From: Pseudomonas frederiksbergensis
Lineage (GTDB): Bacteria > Pseudomonadota > Gammaproteobacteria > Pseudomonadales > Pseudomonadaceae
DNA length: 64,000 nt
Direction: 5' to 3'
NCBI RefSeq assembly: GCF_003732705.1
Contig: NZ_MOBR01000040.1
Location: 434,001-498,000 of the forward strand
Every line of letters starts with the position of its first letter. Within the stretch, counting starts at the first letter, position 1. The notes under the pieces were generated by a model. It did not search any database. It was not told where the DNA came from and saw only the letters and a list, made by a program, of their open reading frames with translations. Below, piece after piece: positions 8,032-17,010 of this stretch. Position numbers and translations under genes: made by a program.

Positions 8032-9214
8032 ATGGGTGGCAGACTTTCAATGAGCGTTGGCGCATCAAGGCCAGCAACGCACCGACGGCCAGGATGATCA
8101 GCACCGCGCCATAGCCATCGGTGGTCGCGATCAGCCCAAACGTGCGGGTCAGATTCCCCGCCAACAACGACGGCAGGCAGAACGCCAAGTAACTGAGCGC
8201 ATAAAACGACGACATCAATCCCGCCCGCTCATGGGGCAACGCCAACGGCACGAGGCTGCGCACGGCCCCAAGGAAACCGGCGCCGAAACCGCAACCGGCC
8301 ACCAGTGTGCCGATGAAAAACAGCGACAGGCTCGCGCTGTGGACGGCGGTCAGGATCAGCACAACGCCGATTGGCAGCAAACTGGCGCCCAGGCGCAGCA
8401 CCTTGTCCGCCGGCCGATTGCGCGAGGTGTAGATCATCAACGCACCGGTCACCGTCAATGCCGCGACCGTCGCGCCGCCAATCAGGTTCGAGGTCGAGCC
8501 CGTGGCTGTGCGCACCAGCGACGGGGCCAAAGAGGCAAAGAAACCACCCAGCGCCCATACAGCCGTGTTGATCGGCAGCACCGACCACAACGTGCGCCGC
8601 GCCTGGATCGGTACATGCAAGGTCGGACGCAGCGAAGCCAGCGCACCCGGTTGCCGACTGACGCTTTCCGGCAGGCGCCAGACGTACAGCGCCTGCATCA
8701 CGAATAGCGCCAGCAATACCCAAAAGGTCAGTTGCAACGGCAGCGGCGCAAACTCGGCCAACAAACCGCAACCCATCGCACCGACGGCCATGCCCAGCAA
8801 CGGAGCCACGCTATTGATCAGCGGACCTTGCTGGCGATCGGTGTCCAGCAGCGCGGCGCTTAATACGGCGGTGGCCATCCCGGTGGCAAAACCCTGAAGC
8901 ACCCGGGCACTGATCAGCCACGTGACGCTGTCGGCGTTGATAAACAGCAACATCGCCAGCATGTTGAGCAGGATTGCGGTGAAGATCACCGGTTTGCGCC
9001 CGAGGAAATCCGAGAGCGAACCGACGGTCAGCAGCGCCACCAATAAGCTGAGGGCGTACACCCCGAAGATCAGGGTCAGGGTCGCCGCCGAGAACTGCAA
9101 CTGCTCCTGATACAAGTGATACAACGGCGTCGGCGCCGTGGAAGCGGCGAGAAAACTGAGTAAAGTGATCGCCAGAAACCACAGGCTTGCACGGTTTGAG
9201 GTAGAACGAGACAT
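8030..9214 (-). CDS. MFS transporter (sugar/drug exporter type)
   Basis: Major facilitator of 394 aa with twelve predicted helices in the inner membrane. Motif A appears as GSLSDFLGRKPV between helices 2 and 3, typical of drug or small-molecule exporters. An upstream TTG is possible, but GCGGAG seven bases before the ATG at 9214 decides the start. It is divergent from a tetR gene at 9307, and the perfect inverted repeat between them covers this gene's ribosome site. Repression by that TetR protein is the natural inference. Substrate unknown. Confidence 0.87.
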   Translation of the reverse strand: MSRSTSNRASLWFLAITLLSFLAASTAPTPLYHLYQEQLQFSAATLTLIFGVYALSLLVALLTVGSLSDFLGRKPVIFTAILLNMLAMLLFINADSVTWLISARVLQGFATGMATAVLSAALLDTDRQQGPLINSVAPLLGMAVGAMGCGLLAEFAPLPLQLTFWVLLALFVMQALYVWRLPESVSRQPGALASLRPTLHVPIQARRTLWSVLPINTAVWALGGFFASLAPSLVRTATGSTSNLIGGATVAALTVTGALMIYTSRNRPADKVLRLGASLLPIGVVLILTAVHSASLSLFFIGTLVAGCGFGAGFLGAVRSLVPLALPHERAGLMSSFYALSYLAFCLPSLLAGNLTRTFGLIATTDGYGAVLIILAVGALLALMRQRSLKVCHP

Positions 9215-9216
9215 GG

Positions 9217-9259
9217 GCACACTCCGCAAAAGCTAAGTTTTTGCTTTTGCGGAGTGTGC
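9217..9259. promoter_or_regulatory. Perfect 17-bp inverted repeat between MFS and tetR genes (candidate operator)
   Basis: Arms 9217-9233 and 9243-9259 are exact reverse complements (GCACACTCCGCAAAAGC) around a 9-base spacer. The left arm contains the Shine-Dalgarno sequence of the MFS gene, read on the minus strand. It may be the operator of the neighbouring TetR protein. Alternatively, if MFS transcripts start beyond 9259, it is an mRNA hairpin hiding the ribosome site. Both could hold. Confidence 0.75.
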
Positions 9260-9306
9260 TACTGACTAGCGCTTAAAGCAAATTCTTTGTGTTAAGGTCC
9301 GCCACT

Positions 9307-9846
9307 ATGGCTACTAAAGAAGGTTTACGCCCGGGCGGCAGAAGTGCCCGGGTGCAAGAGTCGATTCATTCGGCGGTCCGTGCGCTCCTCGAAGAGCAGG
9401 AGCGCTCGACCGTGACCGTGCCGCAAATCGCCGCGCGTGCGGGGGTTACGCCGTCGACGATTTATCGGCGTTGGGGCGATTTGTCGGTGTTGCTGGCCGA
9501 CGTCGCCCTCGCCCGCATGCGCCCCGACAGCGAACCGACCAACACCGGCAGCCTGCGTGGCGATCTGCGCGCGTGGGGCGAGCAGTATCTGGACGAGATG
9601 AGTTCGGAACTGGGTCGTAACCTGTTACGCGACGTGCAATGCAGCTCTACGCCGGGCTTTTGCGTGGCGATCATTGGCGCGCAGTTGCAGACCATTCTGG
9701 ATCGCTACCCCGACCAGCCACTGCCGAGCGTTGATCGCCTGATCAACCTGATCTCCGCTCCGACGGTGTTTCGCGTGCTGTTTTCAGCGGCGCCGCTGGA
9801 GGTTGAGGAGTTGCATCGGTTGATTGAGATTGCGTTGACTCATTAA
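9307..9846 (+). CDS. TetR-family transcriptional regulator
   Basis: TetR-type repressor of 179 aa. The N-terminal helix-turn-helix is clear (VTVPQIAARAGVTPSTIYRRWG, roughly residues 37-58). The remainder fits the ligand-binding, dimerising domain common in this family. A GTG six codons earlier is in frame, but the ATG at 9307 follows AAGG by nine bases and gives the better N-terminus. It is divergent from an MFS exporter across a perfect dyad, so it probably represses that gene and itself until the exported compound binds. Ligand unknown. Confidence 0.87.
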   Translation: MATKEGLRPGGRSARVQESIHSAVRALLEEQERSTVTVPQIAARAGVTPSTIYRRWGDLSVLLADVALARMRPDSEPTNTGSLRGDLRAWGEQYLDEMSSELGRNLLRDVQCSSTPGFCVAIIGAQLQTILDRYPDQPLPSVDRLINLISAPTVFRVLFSAAPLEVEELHRLIEIALTH

Positions 9847-9851
9847 GTCCT

Positions 9852-9946
9852 CATCGCGAGCAAGCTCGCTCCCACAGGGGATCTCCAGTGAACACCTGTT
9901 TTGTGTACACCCAAGATCCCATGTGGGAGCGAGCTTGCTCGCGATG
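9852..9946. repeat. REP pair, family 1
   Basis: Perfect inverted 24-bp arms (9852-9875 and 9923-9946) carry GTGGGAGCGAGCTTGCTCGC about 47 bases apart. They lie between tetR and the hybrid kinase gene. The kinase reading frame stays open back to 9901, into this repeat, but that part is not expected to be translated. Confidence 0.9.
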
Positions 9947-10095
9947 AGGTCAGCACAACCGACCGAGAATCAGCTGACACACACCCTGCGACACCCCACC
10001 ACGCCACGACCTTGGTCGACACTGACGAACCCGTGCCATCGTGCGAGACTGTCTGTCCGGGCCTGAACCCCGGGTGTCATTTGCCGGGAGTTTCC

Positions 10096-13000
10096 ATGTC
10101 GCTGTCCAGCGGGCTGATCGCCGCCGTTGCCCTGGCCTATATGGCCATCATGTTCGCCATCGCCTTTTACGGTGACCGTCGCAGCGCGCCGTTGCCGCCG
10201 CGGGTGCGTGCCTGGGTCTACAGCCTGTCGCTGGCCGTCTATTGCACCAGTTGGACGTTCTTTGGCGCCGTGGGCCAGGCCGCCGAACAACTCTGGTCAT
10301 TCCTGCCGATCTATCTCGGACCGATCCTGCTGTTGGTGTGCGCGCCGTGGGTCCTGCAAAAAATGGTGATGATCAGCAAACAGGAGAACATCACCTCCAT
10401 CGCCGACTTCATCGCCGCGCGCTACGGCAAGTCGCAGTCGCTGGCGGTGGTGGTGGCGCTGATCTGCCTGGTCGGCGTGTTGCCCTACATCGCGCTGCAA
10501 CTCAAAGGCATCGTCCTCGGGGTAAACCTGCTGATCGGCGCCGGAGCCGATGCCATGGGCACCCGCGCCCAGGACACGGCGCTGATTGTTTCGCTGGTCT
10601 TGGCGCTATTCACCATCGTGTTCGGCACGCGCAACCTCGACGCCACCGAACACCACCGTGGCATGGTGCTGGCGATTGCGTTCGAATCGCTGGTCAAGCT
10701 GTTCGCGTTTCTCGCGGTCGGCGCGTTCGTGACTTACGGCCTGTACGACGGTTTCGACGACCTGTTCGACCAGGCCATGCTCGCCCCGCGCCTGGAAGAA
10801 TATTGGAAGGAAACCATTAACTGGCCGTCCATGGTGGTGCAAACCGGCGTGGCGATGATGGCGATTATCTGCCTGCCCCGGCAGTTCCACGTCACGGTGG
10901 TGGAGAACATCGAGCCGCAGGATTTGCGCCTGGCCAAATGGGTGTTCCCGGCTTACCTCGCATTGGCGGCGTTGTTTGTAGTCCCTATCGCCCTGGCCGG
11001 TCAGATGTTGCTGCCCAGCTCGGTGCTGCCAGACTCATTCGTCATCAGCCTGCCGCTGGCCCAGGCTCACCCGGCGCTGGCGTTGCTGGCGTTTATCGGT
11101 GGCGCGTCGGCGGCTACCGGCATGGTGATCGTAGCCAGCGTGGCGCTGTCGACCATGGTTTCAAACGACATGTTGCTGCCATGGTTGCTGCGCCGGAACA
11201 ACGCCGAGCGGCCATTCGAAGTGTTCCGTCAGTGGATGCTGTCGGTGCGCCGGGTCAGCATCGTGGTGATTTTGCTGCTGGCCTACGTCAGTTATCGCCT
11301 GCTCGGCTCCACCGCGAGCCTGGCGACCATCGGCCAGATCGCCTTTGCCGCCGTGACGCAACTGGCCCCGGCGATGCTCGGCGCGCTGTACTGGAAGCAG
11401 GCCAACCGTCGCGGCGTATTTGCCGGCCTCGCTGCCGGGACGTTCCTGTGGTTCTACACCTTGATTCTGCCCATTGCTGCCCACAGCCTCGGCTTGTCCC
11501 TGAGCAGTTTCCCGGGGCTGGCGTGGTTGCACAGCAACCCGCTGAAGTTGCCGCTGACCCCGCTGACCCAAGGCGTGGTGCTGTCGCTGGCGGCCAACTT
11601 CACGCTGTTCGCCTGGGTGTCGGTGCTGTCGCGCACACGGGTTTCCGAGCACTGGCAGGCCGGTCGTTTCATTGGCCAGGAAATCAGCGCCCGGCCCAGC
11701 GCTCGCTCAATGCTGTCGGTGCAAATCGACGATCTGCTGCAATTGGCCGCACGGTTTGTCGGTGAAGAACGCGCGCGCCAGAGCTTTATCCGTTTCGCCT
11801 ATCGCCAGGGCAAAGGCTTCAACCCGAACCAGAACGCCGACGGCGAATGGATCGCCCATACCGAACGTTTGCTGGCCGGTGTGCTCGGCGCTTCTTCGAC
11901 GCGCGCAGTGGTAAAAGCCGCCATCGAAGGTCGGGAAATGCAGTTGGAGGATGTCGTGCGCATCGCCGACGAAGCGTCGGAAGTTTTGCAGTTCAACCGC
12001 GCCTTGCTGCAAGGGGCAATCGAGAACATCACCCAGGGCATCAGCGTGGTCGACCAGTCGTTGAAACTGGTGGCCTGGAACCGGCGTTATCTGGAGCTGT
12101 TCAATTACCCGGACGGCTTGATCAGCGTCGGCCGACCGATTGCCGACATCATTCGCTACAACGCCGAGCGCGGGTTGTGTGGCCCGGGCGAAGCGGAAGT
12201 CCATGTTGCACGACGTCTGCACTGGATGCGTCAGGGGCGTGCTCACACCTCTGAACGACTTTTCCCCAATGGGCGTGTGATTGAGCTGATTGGCAACCCG
12301 ATGCCCGGCGGCGGTTTCGTCATGAGCTTCACCGACATCACCGCGTTCCGCGAGGCCGAGCAGGCACTGACCGAGGCCAACGAAGGCCTGGAGCAGCGGG
12401 TCACCGCGCGAACCCACGAACTCTCGCAGCTCAACGTCGCCCTGACCGAAGCCAAGGGCACCGCCGAGTCGGCCAACCAGTCGAAGACGCGTTTTCTGGC
12501 GGCGGTCAGCCATGACTTGATGCAACCGCTGAACGCCGCGCGGCTGTTCTCCGCCGCCCTGACGCATCAGGATGACGGCTTGTCCGGCGAGGCACAGAAA
12601 CTGATCCATCACCTGGACAGTTCGTTGCGCTCGGCCGAAGACTTGATCAGCGATTTGCTGGACATATCCCGTCTGGAAAACGGCAAGATCAACCCCGATC
12701 CCAAGCCGTTCGTGCTCAATGAGTTGTTCGATATCCTCGGCGCCGAATTCAAGGCACAAGCGCAGGAACAGGGGCTGAAATTCCGCCTGCGCGGCAGCAC
12801 ATTGCGGGTCAACAGCGACATCAAGTTGCTGCGACGGATCCTGCAAAACTTCCTCACCAACGCCTTCCGTTATGCCAAAGGCCCTGTGTTGTTGGGGGTT
12901 CGGCGGCGCCAGGGCGAATTGTGCCTGGAGGTCTGGGACCGCGGGCCGGGGATTCCGGAAGACAAGCAGCAAGTGATATTCGAAGAATTCAAACGCCTCG

Positions 13001-13566
13001 ACAGCCACCAGACCCGCGCCGAGAAAGGCCTGGGGCTGGGCCTGGCGATTGCCGACGGGTTATGCCGGGTGCTCGGCCACACCTTGCGCGTGCGCTCCTG
13101 GCCGGGACACGGCAGCGTATTCAGCGTCAGCGTGCCACTGGCCCGGACGCAGACCGTGGCGCCGAATAACGTGGTTGAACTCAACGGCAAATTGCCAACG
13201 GGCGCGCAGGTGCTGTGCATCGATAATGAAGACAGCATTTTAATTGGCATGAACAGCCTGTTGACCCGTTGGGGCTGCCAGGTCTGGACCGCGCGTAATC
13301 GTGAGGAGTGTGCCGCGTTGCTCAGCGACGGGATGCATCCGCAATTGGCGTTGGTGGACTACCACCTGGACGACGGCGAAACTGGCACCGAGTTGATGGC
13401 GTGGCTGCGCACGCGATTGGGTGAGCCGGTGCCGGGGGTGGTGATCAGTGCGGATGGGCGACCGGAAACGGTGGCGCAGGTGCATGCGGCGGGGTTGGAT
13501 TATCTGGCGAAACCGGTGAAGCCGGCGGCGTTGCGGGCGTTGTTGAGTCGGCATTTGCCGCTATAG
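10096..13566 (+). CDS. Transporter-type hybrid histidine kinase/response regulator (CbrA-like architecture)
   Basis: Inner-membrane sensor kinase of 1156 aa. Residues 1 to about 500 form a sodium/solute symporter (SSS) domain with about thirteen helices. A PAS domain follows (about 640-750), then a short coiled coil. The HisKA domain has phospho-accepting H806 (FLAAVSHDLMQPLNAARLF). The ATPase domain shows the N-box (QNFLTNAFRY), DRGPGIP and GLGLGLAI. A C-terminal receiver has phospho-acceptor D1088 and lysine K1139. CbrA shares the SSS-PAS-kinase plan but lacks the receiver. No response regulator is adjacent, so this is an orphan hybrid that probably signals through a phosphotransfer protein. 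The frame extends 65 codons upstream into a REP, but the ATG at 10096 opens the first helix. Confidence 0.92.
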   Translation: MSLSSGLIAAVALAYMAIMFAIAFYGDRRSAPLPPRVRAWVYSLSLAVYCTSWTFFGAVGQAAEQLWSFLPIYLGPILLLVCAPWVLQKMVMISKQENITSIADFIAARYGKSQSLAVVVALICLVGVLPYIALQLKGIVLGVNLLIGAGADAMGTRAQDTALIVSLVLALFTIVFGTRNLDATEHHRGMVLAIAFESLVKLFAFLAVGAFVTYGLYDGFDDLFDQAMLAPRLEEYWKETINWPSMVVQTGVAMMAIICLPRQFHVTVVENIEPQDLRLAKWVFPAYLALAALFVVPIALAGQMLLPSSVLPDSFVISLPLAQAHPALALLAFIGGASAATGMVIVASVALSTMVSNDMLLPWLLRRNNAERPFEVFRQWMLSVRRVSIVVILLLAYVSYRLLGSTASLATIGQIAFAAVTQLAPAMLGALYWKQANRRGVFAGLAAGTFLWFYTLILPIAAHSLGLSLSSFPGLAWLHSNPLKLPLTPLTQGVVLSLAANFTLFAWVSVLSRTRVSEHWQAGRFIGQEISARPSARSMLSVQIDDLLQLAARFVGEERARQSFIRFAYRQGKGFNPNQNADGEWIAHTERLLAGVLGASSTRAVVKAAIEGREMQLEDVVRIADEASEVLQFNRALLQGAIENITQGISVVDQSLKLVAWNRRYLELFNYPDGLISVGRPIADIIRYNAERGLCGPGEAEVHVARRLHWMRQGRAHTSERLFPNGRVIELIGNPMPGGGFVMSFTDITAFREAEQALTEANEGLEQRVTARTHELSQLNVALTEAKGTAESANQSKTRFLAAVSHDLMQPLNAARLFSAALTHQDDGLSGEAQKLIHHLDSSLRSAEDLISDLLDISRLENGKINPDPKPFVLNELFDILGAEFKAQAQEQGLKFRLRGSTLRVNSDIKLLRRILQNFLTNAFRYAKGPVLLGVRRRQGELCLEVWDRGPGIPEDKQQVIFEEFKRLDSHQTRAEKGLGLGLAIADGLCRVLGHTLRVRSWPGHGSVFSVSVPLARTQTVAPNNVVELNGKLPTGAQVLCIDNEDSILIGMNSLLTRWGCQVWTARNREECAALLSDGMHPQLALVDYHLDDGETGTELMAWLRTRLGEPVPGVVISADGRPETVAQVHAAGLDYLAKPVKPAALRALLSRHLPL

Positions 13567-13570
13567 CACC

Positions 13571-13683
13571 GATCGTTCCCACGCTCCGCGTGGGAATGCC
13601 GCCATGGACGCTCCGCGTCCGCTTCTGCAGCTGTGACGCAGAGCGTCACGGGATGCATTCCCACGCGGAGCGTGGGAACGATC
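13571..13683. repeat. REP pair, family 2
   Basis: Inverted outer arms with GATCGTTCCCACGCTCCGCG at 13571 and its complement ending at 13683, with further inner palindromes (GACGCTCCGCGTC, GACGCAGAGCGTC). It lies between the convergent kinase and rmuC genes. The same element recurs at 41313, 45908 and 54516. Confidence 0.9.
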
Positions 13684-13685
13684 AG

Positions 13686-15170
13686 TTACTCCGGCAACTC
13701 AGCCAACCCATCCACATCGGTCATCGCCCGCTCCAGCAAATCCGCCGGCAGGCTCTTGCTCGCCCGGGCACCGAGCAACTTCAGTTGCTCGCTGCGGCTG
13801 ACGAGGTTACCGCGCCCTTCTGTCAGCTTGTTGCGCGCCGAGCTGTAGGCTTTGTCCAGTTGCTGCAAGCGATTGCCGACTTCGTCAAGGTCCTGGATAA
13901 ACAACACGAACTTGTCGTACAGCCACCCGGCGCGCTCGGCGATTTCCCGAGCGTTCTGGGTCTGGCGTTCCTGTTTCCACAGGCTGTCGATAACCCGCAA
14001 CGTGGCGAGCAACGTGGTCGGGCTGACGATCACGATATTGCGATCAAACGCCTCCTGGAACAGCGTCGGCTCGGCCTGCAACGCCGCAGAAAATGCCGCT
14101 TCGATCGGCACGAATAACAAAACGAAATCCAGGCTGTGCAAGCCATCGAGTCGCTTGTAATCCTTGCCGGACAAGCCTTTGACGTGATTGCGCAGGGACA
14201 GCACGTGTTGCTTGATCGCAATCTGGCCGATGGCATCGTCCTCGGCTGCAACGTATTGCTGATAGGCCGTGAGGCTGACCTTGGAGTCGACCACCACTTG
14301 CTTGTCGCCCGGCAGATAAATGATCACGTCCGGCTGGAAACGCTCGCCGTCCGGGCCTTTGAGGGTGACCTGGGTCTGGTACTCGCGGCCCTTTTCCAGG
14401 CCCGCGTGTTCAAGCACGCGCTCGAGAATCAACTCGCCCCAGTTGCCTTGGGTTTTCTGCCCTTTCAAGGCACGGGTCAGGTTGGTAGCTTCGTCGCTCA
14501 GGCGCAGGTTCAGCTGTTGCAGGCGCTCCAGCTCCTTGGCCAGGGAAAAGCGCTCGCGGGCCTCGGCCTGATAACTTTCTTCGACGCGTTTTTCGAAGGA
14601 CTGGATGCGCTCCTTCAACGGATCGAGCAATTGCCCGAGGCGCTGCTGACTGGTTTCGGCGAAACGCTGCTCGCGCTCGTCGAAGATTTTCCCCGCCAGT
14701 TCGGCGAACTGCGCCCGCAGTTCATCCCGTGAGCCTTGGAGGTCGTTGAGACGTTGCTGGTGGCTTTCCTGCTGTTCGCGCAGCTCGGCGTTGAGGGACG
14801 CGGTCTGCGCGTCCAGGCGACGCAACTCAGCCTCTTTGCCGGCGCGCTCGATATTCCAGGCGTGGGACGCGTCGCGGGCGTCGTCGCGCTCGATTTGCAG
14901 CAGCTCGACTTCACGGCGTAGCGCGGCAAGATCAGCCTGCTTGGTGGAGTTGGCCTGGCTCAGATCGCCAATTTCATCGCGGCACGCATCGAGCTGGGCG
15001 TTCAAGCCGTCCTGGGCCAATTGCGCCATGGCCAGCCGCTCTTCCAGCAACGCCACGTCAGCCTGCCCGGCGCTCGCCCGGCGCTGGATTTGCCAGGCCA
15101 ATGCCAGCAATGGCAATGCCGCGCCTGCCAGACCGAGCAATATGCTGGTCAAGTCGATAGCCATAGCCAC
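13686..15170 (-). CDS. rmuC: DNA recombination protein RmuC
   Basis: RmuC is a nuclease-fold protein that limits inversions at short inverted repeats; its exact activity is not settled. The 494-aa product has an N-terminal membrane anchor (residues about 5-25) and a long coiled coil (about 35-215). The conserved domain begins around the KGQKTQGNWGELILERVLE segment and includes DVIIYLPGDKQVVVDSKVSL. An ATG two codons later is an equally possible start. It is convergent with the hybrid kinase across a family 2 repeat pair. Confidence 0.93.
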   Translation of the reverse strand: MAMAIDLTSILLGLAGAALPLLALAWQIQRRASAGQADVALLEERLAMAQLAQDGLNAQLDACRDEIGDLSQANSTKQADLAALRREVELLQIERDDARDASHAWNIERAGKEAELRRLDAQTASLNAELREQQESHQQRLNDLQGSRDELRAQFAELAGKIFDEREQRFAETSQQRLGQLLDPLKERIQSFEKRVEESYQAEARERFSLAKELERLQQLNLRLSDEATNLTRALKGQKTQGNWGELILERVLEHAGLEKGREYQTQVTLKGPDGERFQPDVIIYLPGDKQVVVDSKVSLTAYQQYVAAEDDAIGQIAIKQHVLSLRNHVKGLSGKDYKRLDGLHSLDFVLLFVPIEAAFSAALQAEPTLFQEAFDRNIVIVSPTTLLATLRVIDSLWKQERQTQNAREIAERAGWLYDKFVLFIQDLDEVGNRLQQLDKAYSSARNKLTEGRGNLVSRSEQLKLLGARASKSLPADLLERAMTDVDGLAELPE

Positions 15171-15225
15171 TCCTGCCGATGAGATAAAGCTTGAAGGTTA
15201 ACCAAGGCGTCAGGTCTTGGACAGC

Positions 15226-15549
15226 TCAGTCTTCGATCAGCCCCAGTTCCTGCTGGGCGCGTCGGTCACCGGCGCGGGCGGCTTGACGCAGCAAGTCGTG
15301 GCCAATGCGTCGATCCCGGGCGTTGCCGCACTCGCGGCACATCAACTGCCCCAGTCGGCTTTGCGCCGCCACCACGCCTTCGCGGGCCGGTTGCTTGAGC
15401 AAACGTCCGGCAAAATGTTTGACGTTGGGGTTATCGCCCAGGCGCGGGCTGTCCAGTAGCCACTCGGCCACACGCATGGAAAAGCGCTTGGGTGGGGTAA
15501 CAGTCGGGGGCGTTGCGGTAACAGCGGTTGATACTGAGCGAAACTTCAT
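15226..15549 (-). CDS. Small Sel1-repeat-like protein
   Basis: Predicted 107-aa protein. The C-terminal half reads as Sel1/TPR-like helical repeats (AREGVVAAQSRLGQLM, then RRIGHDLLRQAARAGDRRAQQELGLI). It also has a CREC pair (MCRECGNAR). Sel1 repeats mediate protein contacts; no partner is evident. The frame runs 36 codons further upstream through low-complexity sequence, but the ATG at 15549 is the best start. It is transcribed toward rmuC with 55 bases between, so co-transcription is possible. Confidence 0.72.
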   Translation of the reverse strand: MKFRSVSTAVTATPPTVTPPKRFSMRVAEWLLDSPRLGDNPNVKHFAGRLLKQPAREGVVAAQSRLGQLMCRECGNARDRRIGHDLLRQAARAGDRRAQQELGLIED

Positions 15550-16509
15550 AAAGCACTGTAGGGCAGATCGGAAGGCGCGCCACTCTACTCTTTTTTTCTT
15601 ACAGGTAAAGTTGAAAAAAACCCGGCACGGCCGTCCTAGAGCAAGCGCTTGGGACAATCCACAGAAGCTGTGGATAACTCAGTGGACAACCGCCCTTGAA
15701 CTCTCGCAAAGGCCTGTGGAATGGGGCTCGCAGTCAAACTGACGATTTTTTCACCAGTAAAAAAAAGCGATGTTTTTCATTGACTTAAATTTTCATTACA
15801 GGCACCCACTGGGTTTGAAGCCAAGGTGACAGTGAGGTGACAGCCTGCGCAACTAATGTGCACAAGTACCTTCACGGCGGTTATATCAATGCGCTTTTTC
15901 GGCGCGTTTTGCAGCCAAGGCCTGGGGATAAGCCTTGCCAGCGAGGCGACCAACGGCAAAGTCCCGGGCCATTTCAGGGCAACCTCCCTGTTTACGGCCT
16001 ATAATCACGTCCCCGGAAAGGCCTGAATGGCTCAGCCGAAGATCTTTTTTGCTAACACACTTCCTTTCTCAAATTCAATCCGTTAGTATCCGCGGCGTTA
16101 GTACCAAGCTGAAAGTCAATTCTGGTCGAACAAATCCCCCCGGTCAGCCTTCCCTTGAGAAGCCTCCACCGACAAAGCGGGATCGACCACCTCGATGGTT
16201 TCCAGGTAAACCTTGCGTCAACACTGCCTTTGAAATGAATGCAAAGGGTGTTGCGAAGCTCACTTACTCTGACCGAACCAGCCTGCAAATTGATCAGGAT
16301 CTTCACCCCGGGCCCAGAACCTTTGCCCTTGATGTGTTGCCTGCCCTCCTAAGTACCTACCTGCCAGCCCAAGCGCGCCAATTATCAGCGCTTCAAACTG
16401 GCTGCTTTGTTCCAGTCGGGTTCTTCGTTCGACCAATGGTGGTCGTCGTCACTGGAACGTTTTAATTTTGCACGGTTCTTAATCCGTGTCGCTTGTAGGA
16501 ACACCAATA
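15550..16509. other. 960-nt gap without a convincing gene; DnaA-box-like sites and possible non-coding RNA region
   Basis: No reading frame here shows the GC-rich third positions of neighbouring genes. The longest (15935-16465, plus) has poor codon use and probably a TTG start. A perfect DnaA box (TTATCCACA, minus strand) is at 15669-15677, forming a dyad with ATCCACAG just before it. A near match TGTGCACAA lies around 15858. A perfect TATAAT occurs near 16000 with a weak -35. A promoter for the small gene at 16510 should lie at the right end. An unannotated small RNA is possible but not shown. Confidence 0.5.
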
Positions 16510-16734
16510 ATGTCTACTCAAATCCACACTCAGGATGCCATTCGCACCCTAACCAACGCTTTTGCACCAATGAACTGCCTGATCATGGCCGCTCGCAAAG
16601 GCTGCTTCAGCTTCACTCTGGTCAACGAACACGGCATCGCTCGTCACAGCGAACGCCTGTACCCCGATCAATACTCCAGCGCTGAACCGCTGCAGGCCGT
16701 GATCGATCGTACTCGCCAGGCACTGGTTGCCTGA
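16510..16734 (+). CDS. Conserved-looking small hypothetical protein (74 aa)
   Basis: I do not recognise this family. The 74-aa product (start MSTQIHTQDAIRTLTNAFAP) has no signal peptide or membrane segment, two cysteines (NCLIMAARKGCF) and a mixed alpha/beta look. Codon use matches core genes, and it has its own intrinsic terminator, which supports a real gene. GTAGGAA precedes the ATG; an in-frame GTG eight codons upstream is less likely. It is flanked by long non-coding stretches, so it is probably monocistronic and well expressed. Confidence 0.75.
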   Translation: MSTQIHTQDAIRTLTNAFAPMNCLIMAARKGCFSFTLVNEHGIARHSERLYPDQYSSAEPLQAVIDRTRQALVA

Positions 16735-16758
16735 GACGCCAGAAAGACTGAAAACCTC

Positions 16759-16788
16759 AAAAGCCCTGCTCAAAAAGCAGGGCTTTTT
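16759..16788 (+). terminator. Intrinsic terminator
   Basis: Ten-bp perfect stem AAGCCCTGCT (16761-16770 with 16776-16785), a five-base loop, and a following T-run. It lies 25 bases after the stop of the 74-aa gene. Confidence 0.93.
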
Positions 16789-16828
16789 ATTGCCTGATAT
16801 TTCACTTTCCCCACCCGACGCTTAAGCA

Positions 16829-16852
16829 CTAACCGATATAACGGTTATAACT
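16829..16852. repeat. Short inverted repeat in an intergenic region
   Basis: The segment AACCGATATAACGGTT followed by ATAAC lies in the 276-base gap between the 74-aa and 160-aa genes, with five-bp arms around ATATAA. It resembles a regulator half-site pair, but no regulator can be named. Nothing else is evident in this gap except the promoter and ribosome site (GAGG, 17002-17005) of the next gene. Confidence 0.35.
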
Positions 16853-17010
16853 GGCTGCTGGAAATATTTTAAAAACAGTCCTTTACAGCGCGAATATGAC
16901 ACTACACTTCAACTCAAGCGGCTTGATCCGCTTTCGGCGAGCCTGAGTCGATTCACTGCTGCCAAGCCCCCCTTCAGGTATCGCCGCCCCTTTCATGTTT
17001 CGAGGGCTTT

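Noticed and set aside
15935..16465. 176-codon plus-strand frame in the gap before the 74-aa gene
   Set aside because: Codon third positions are not GC-rich, the start is probably TTG and no motif is seen.
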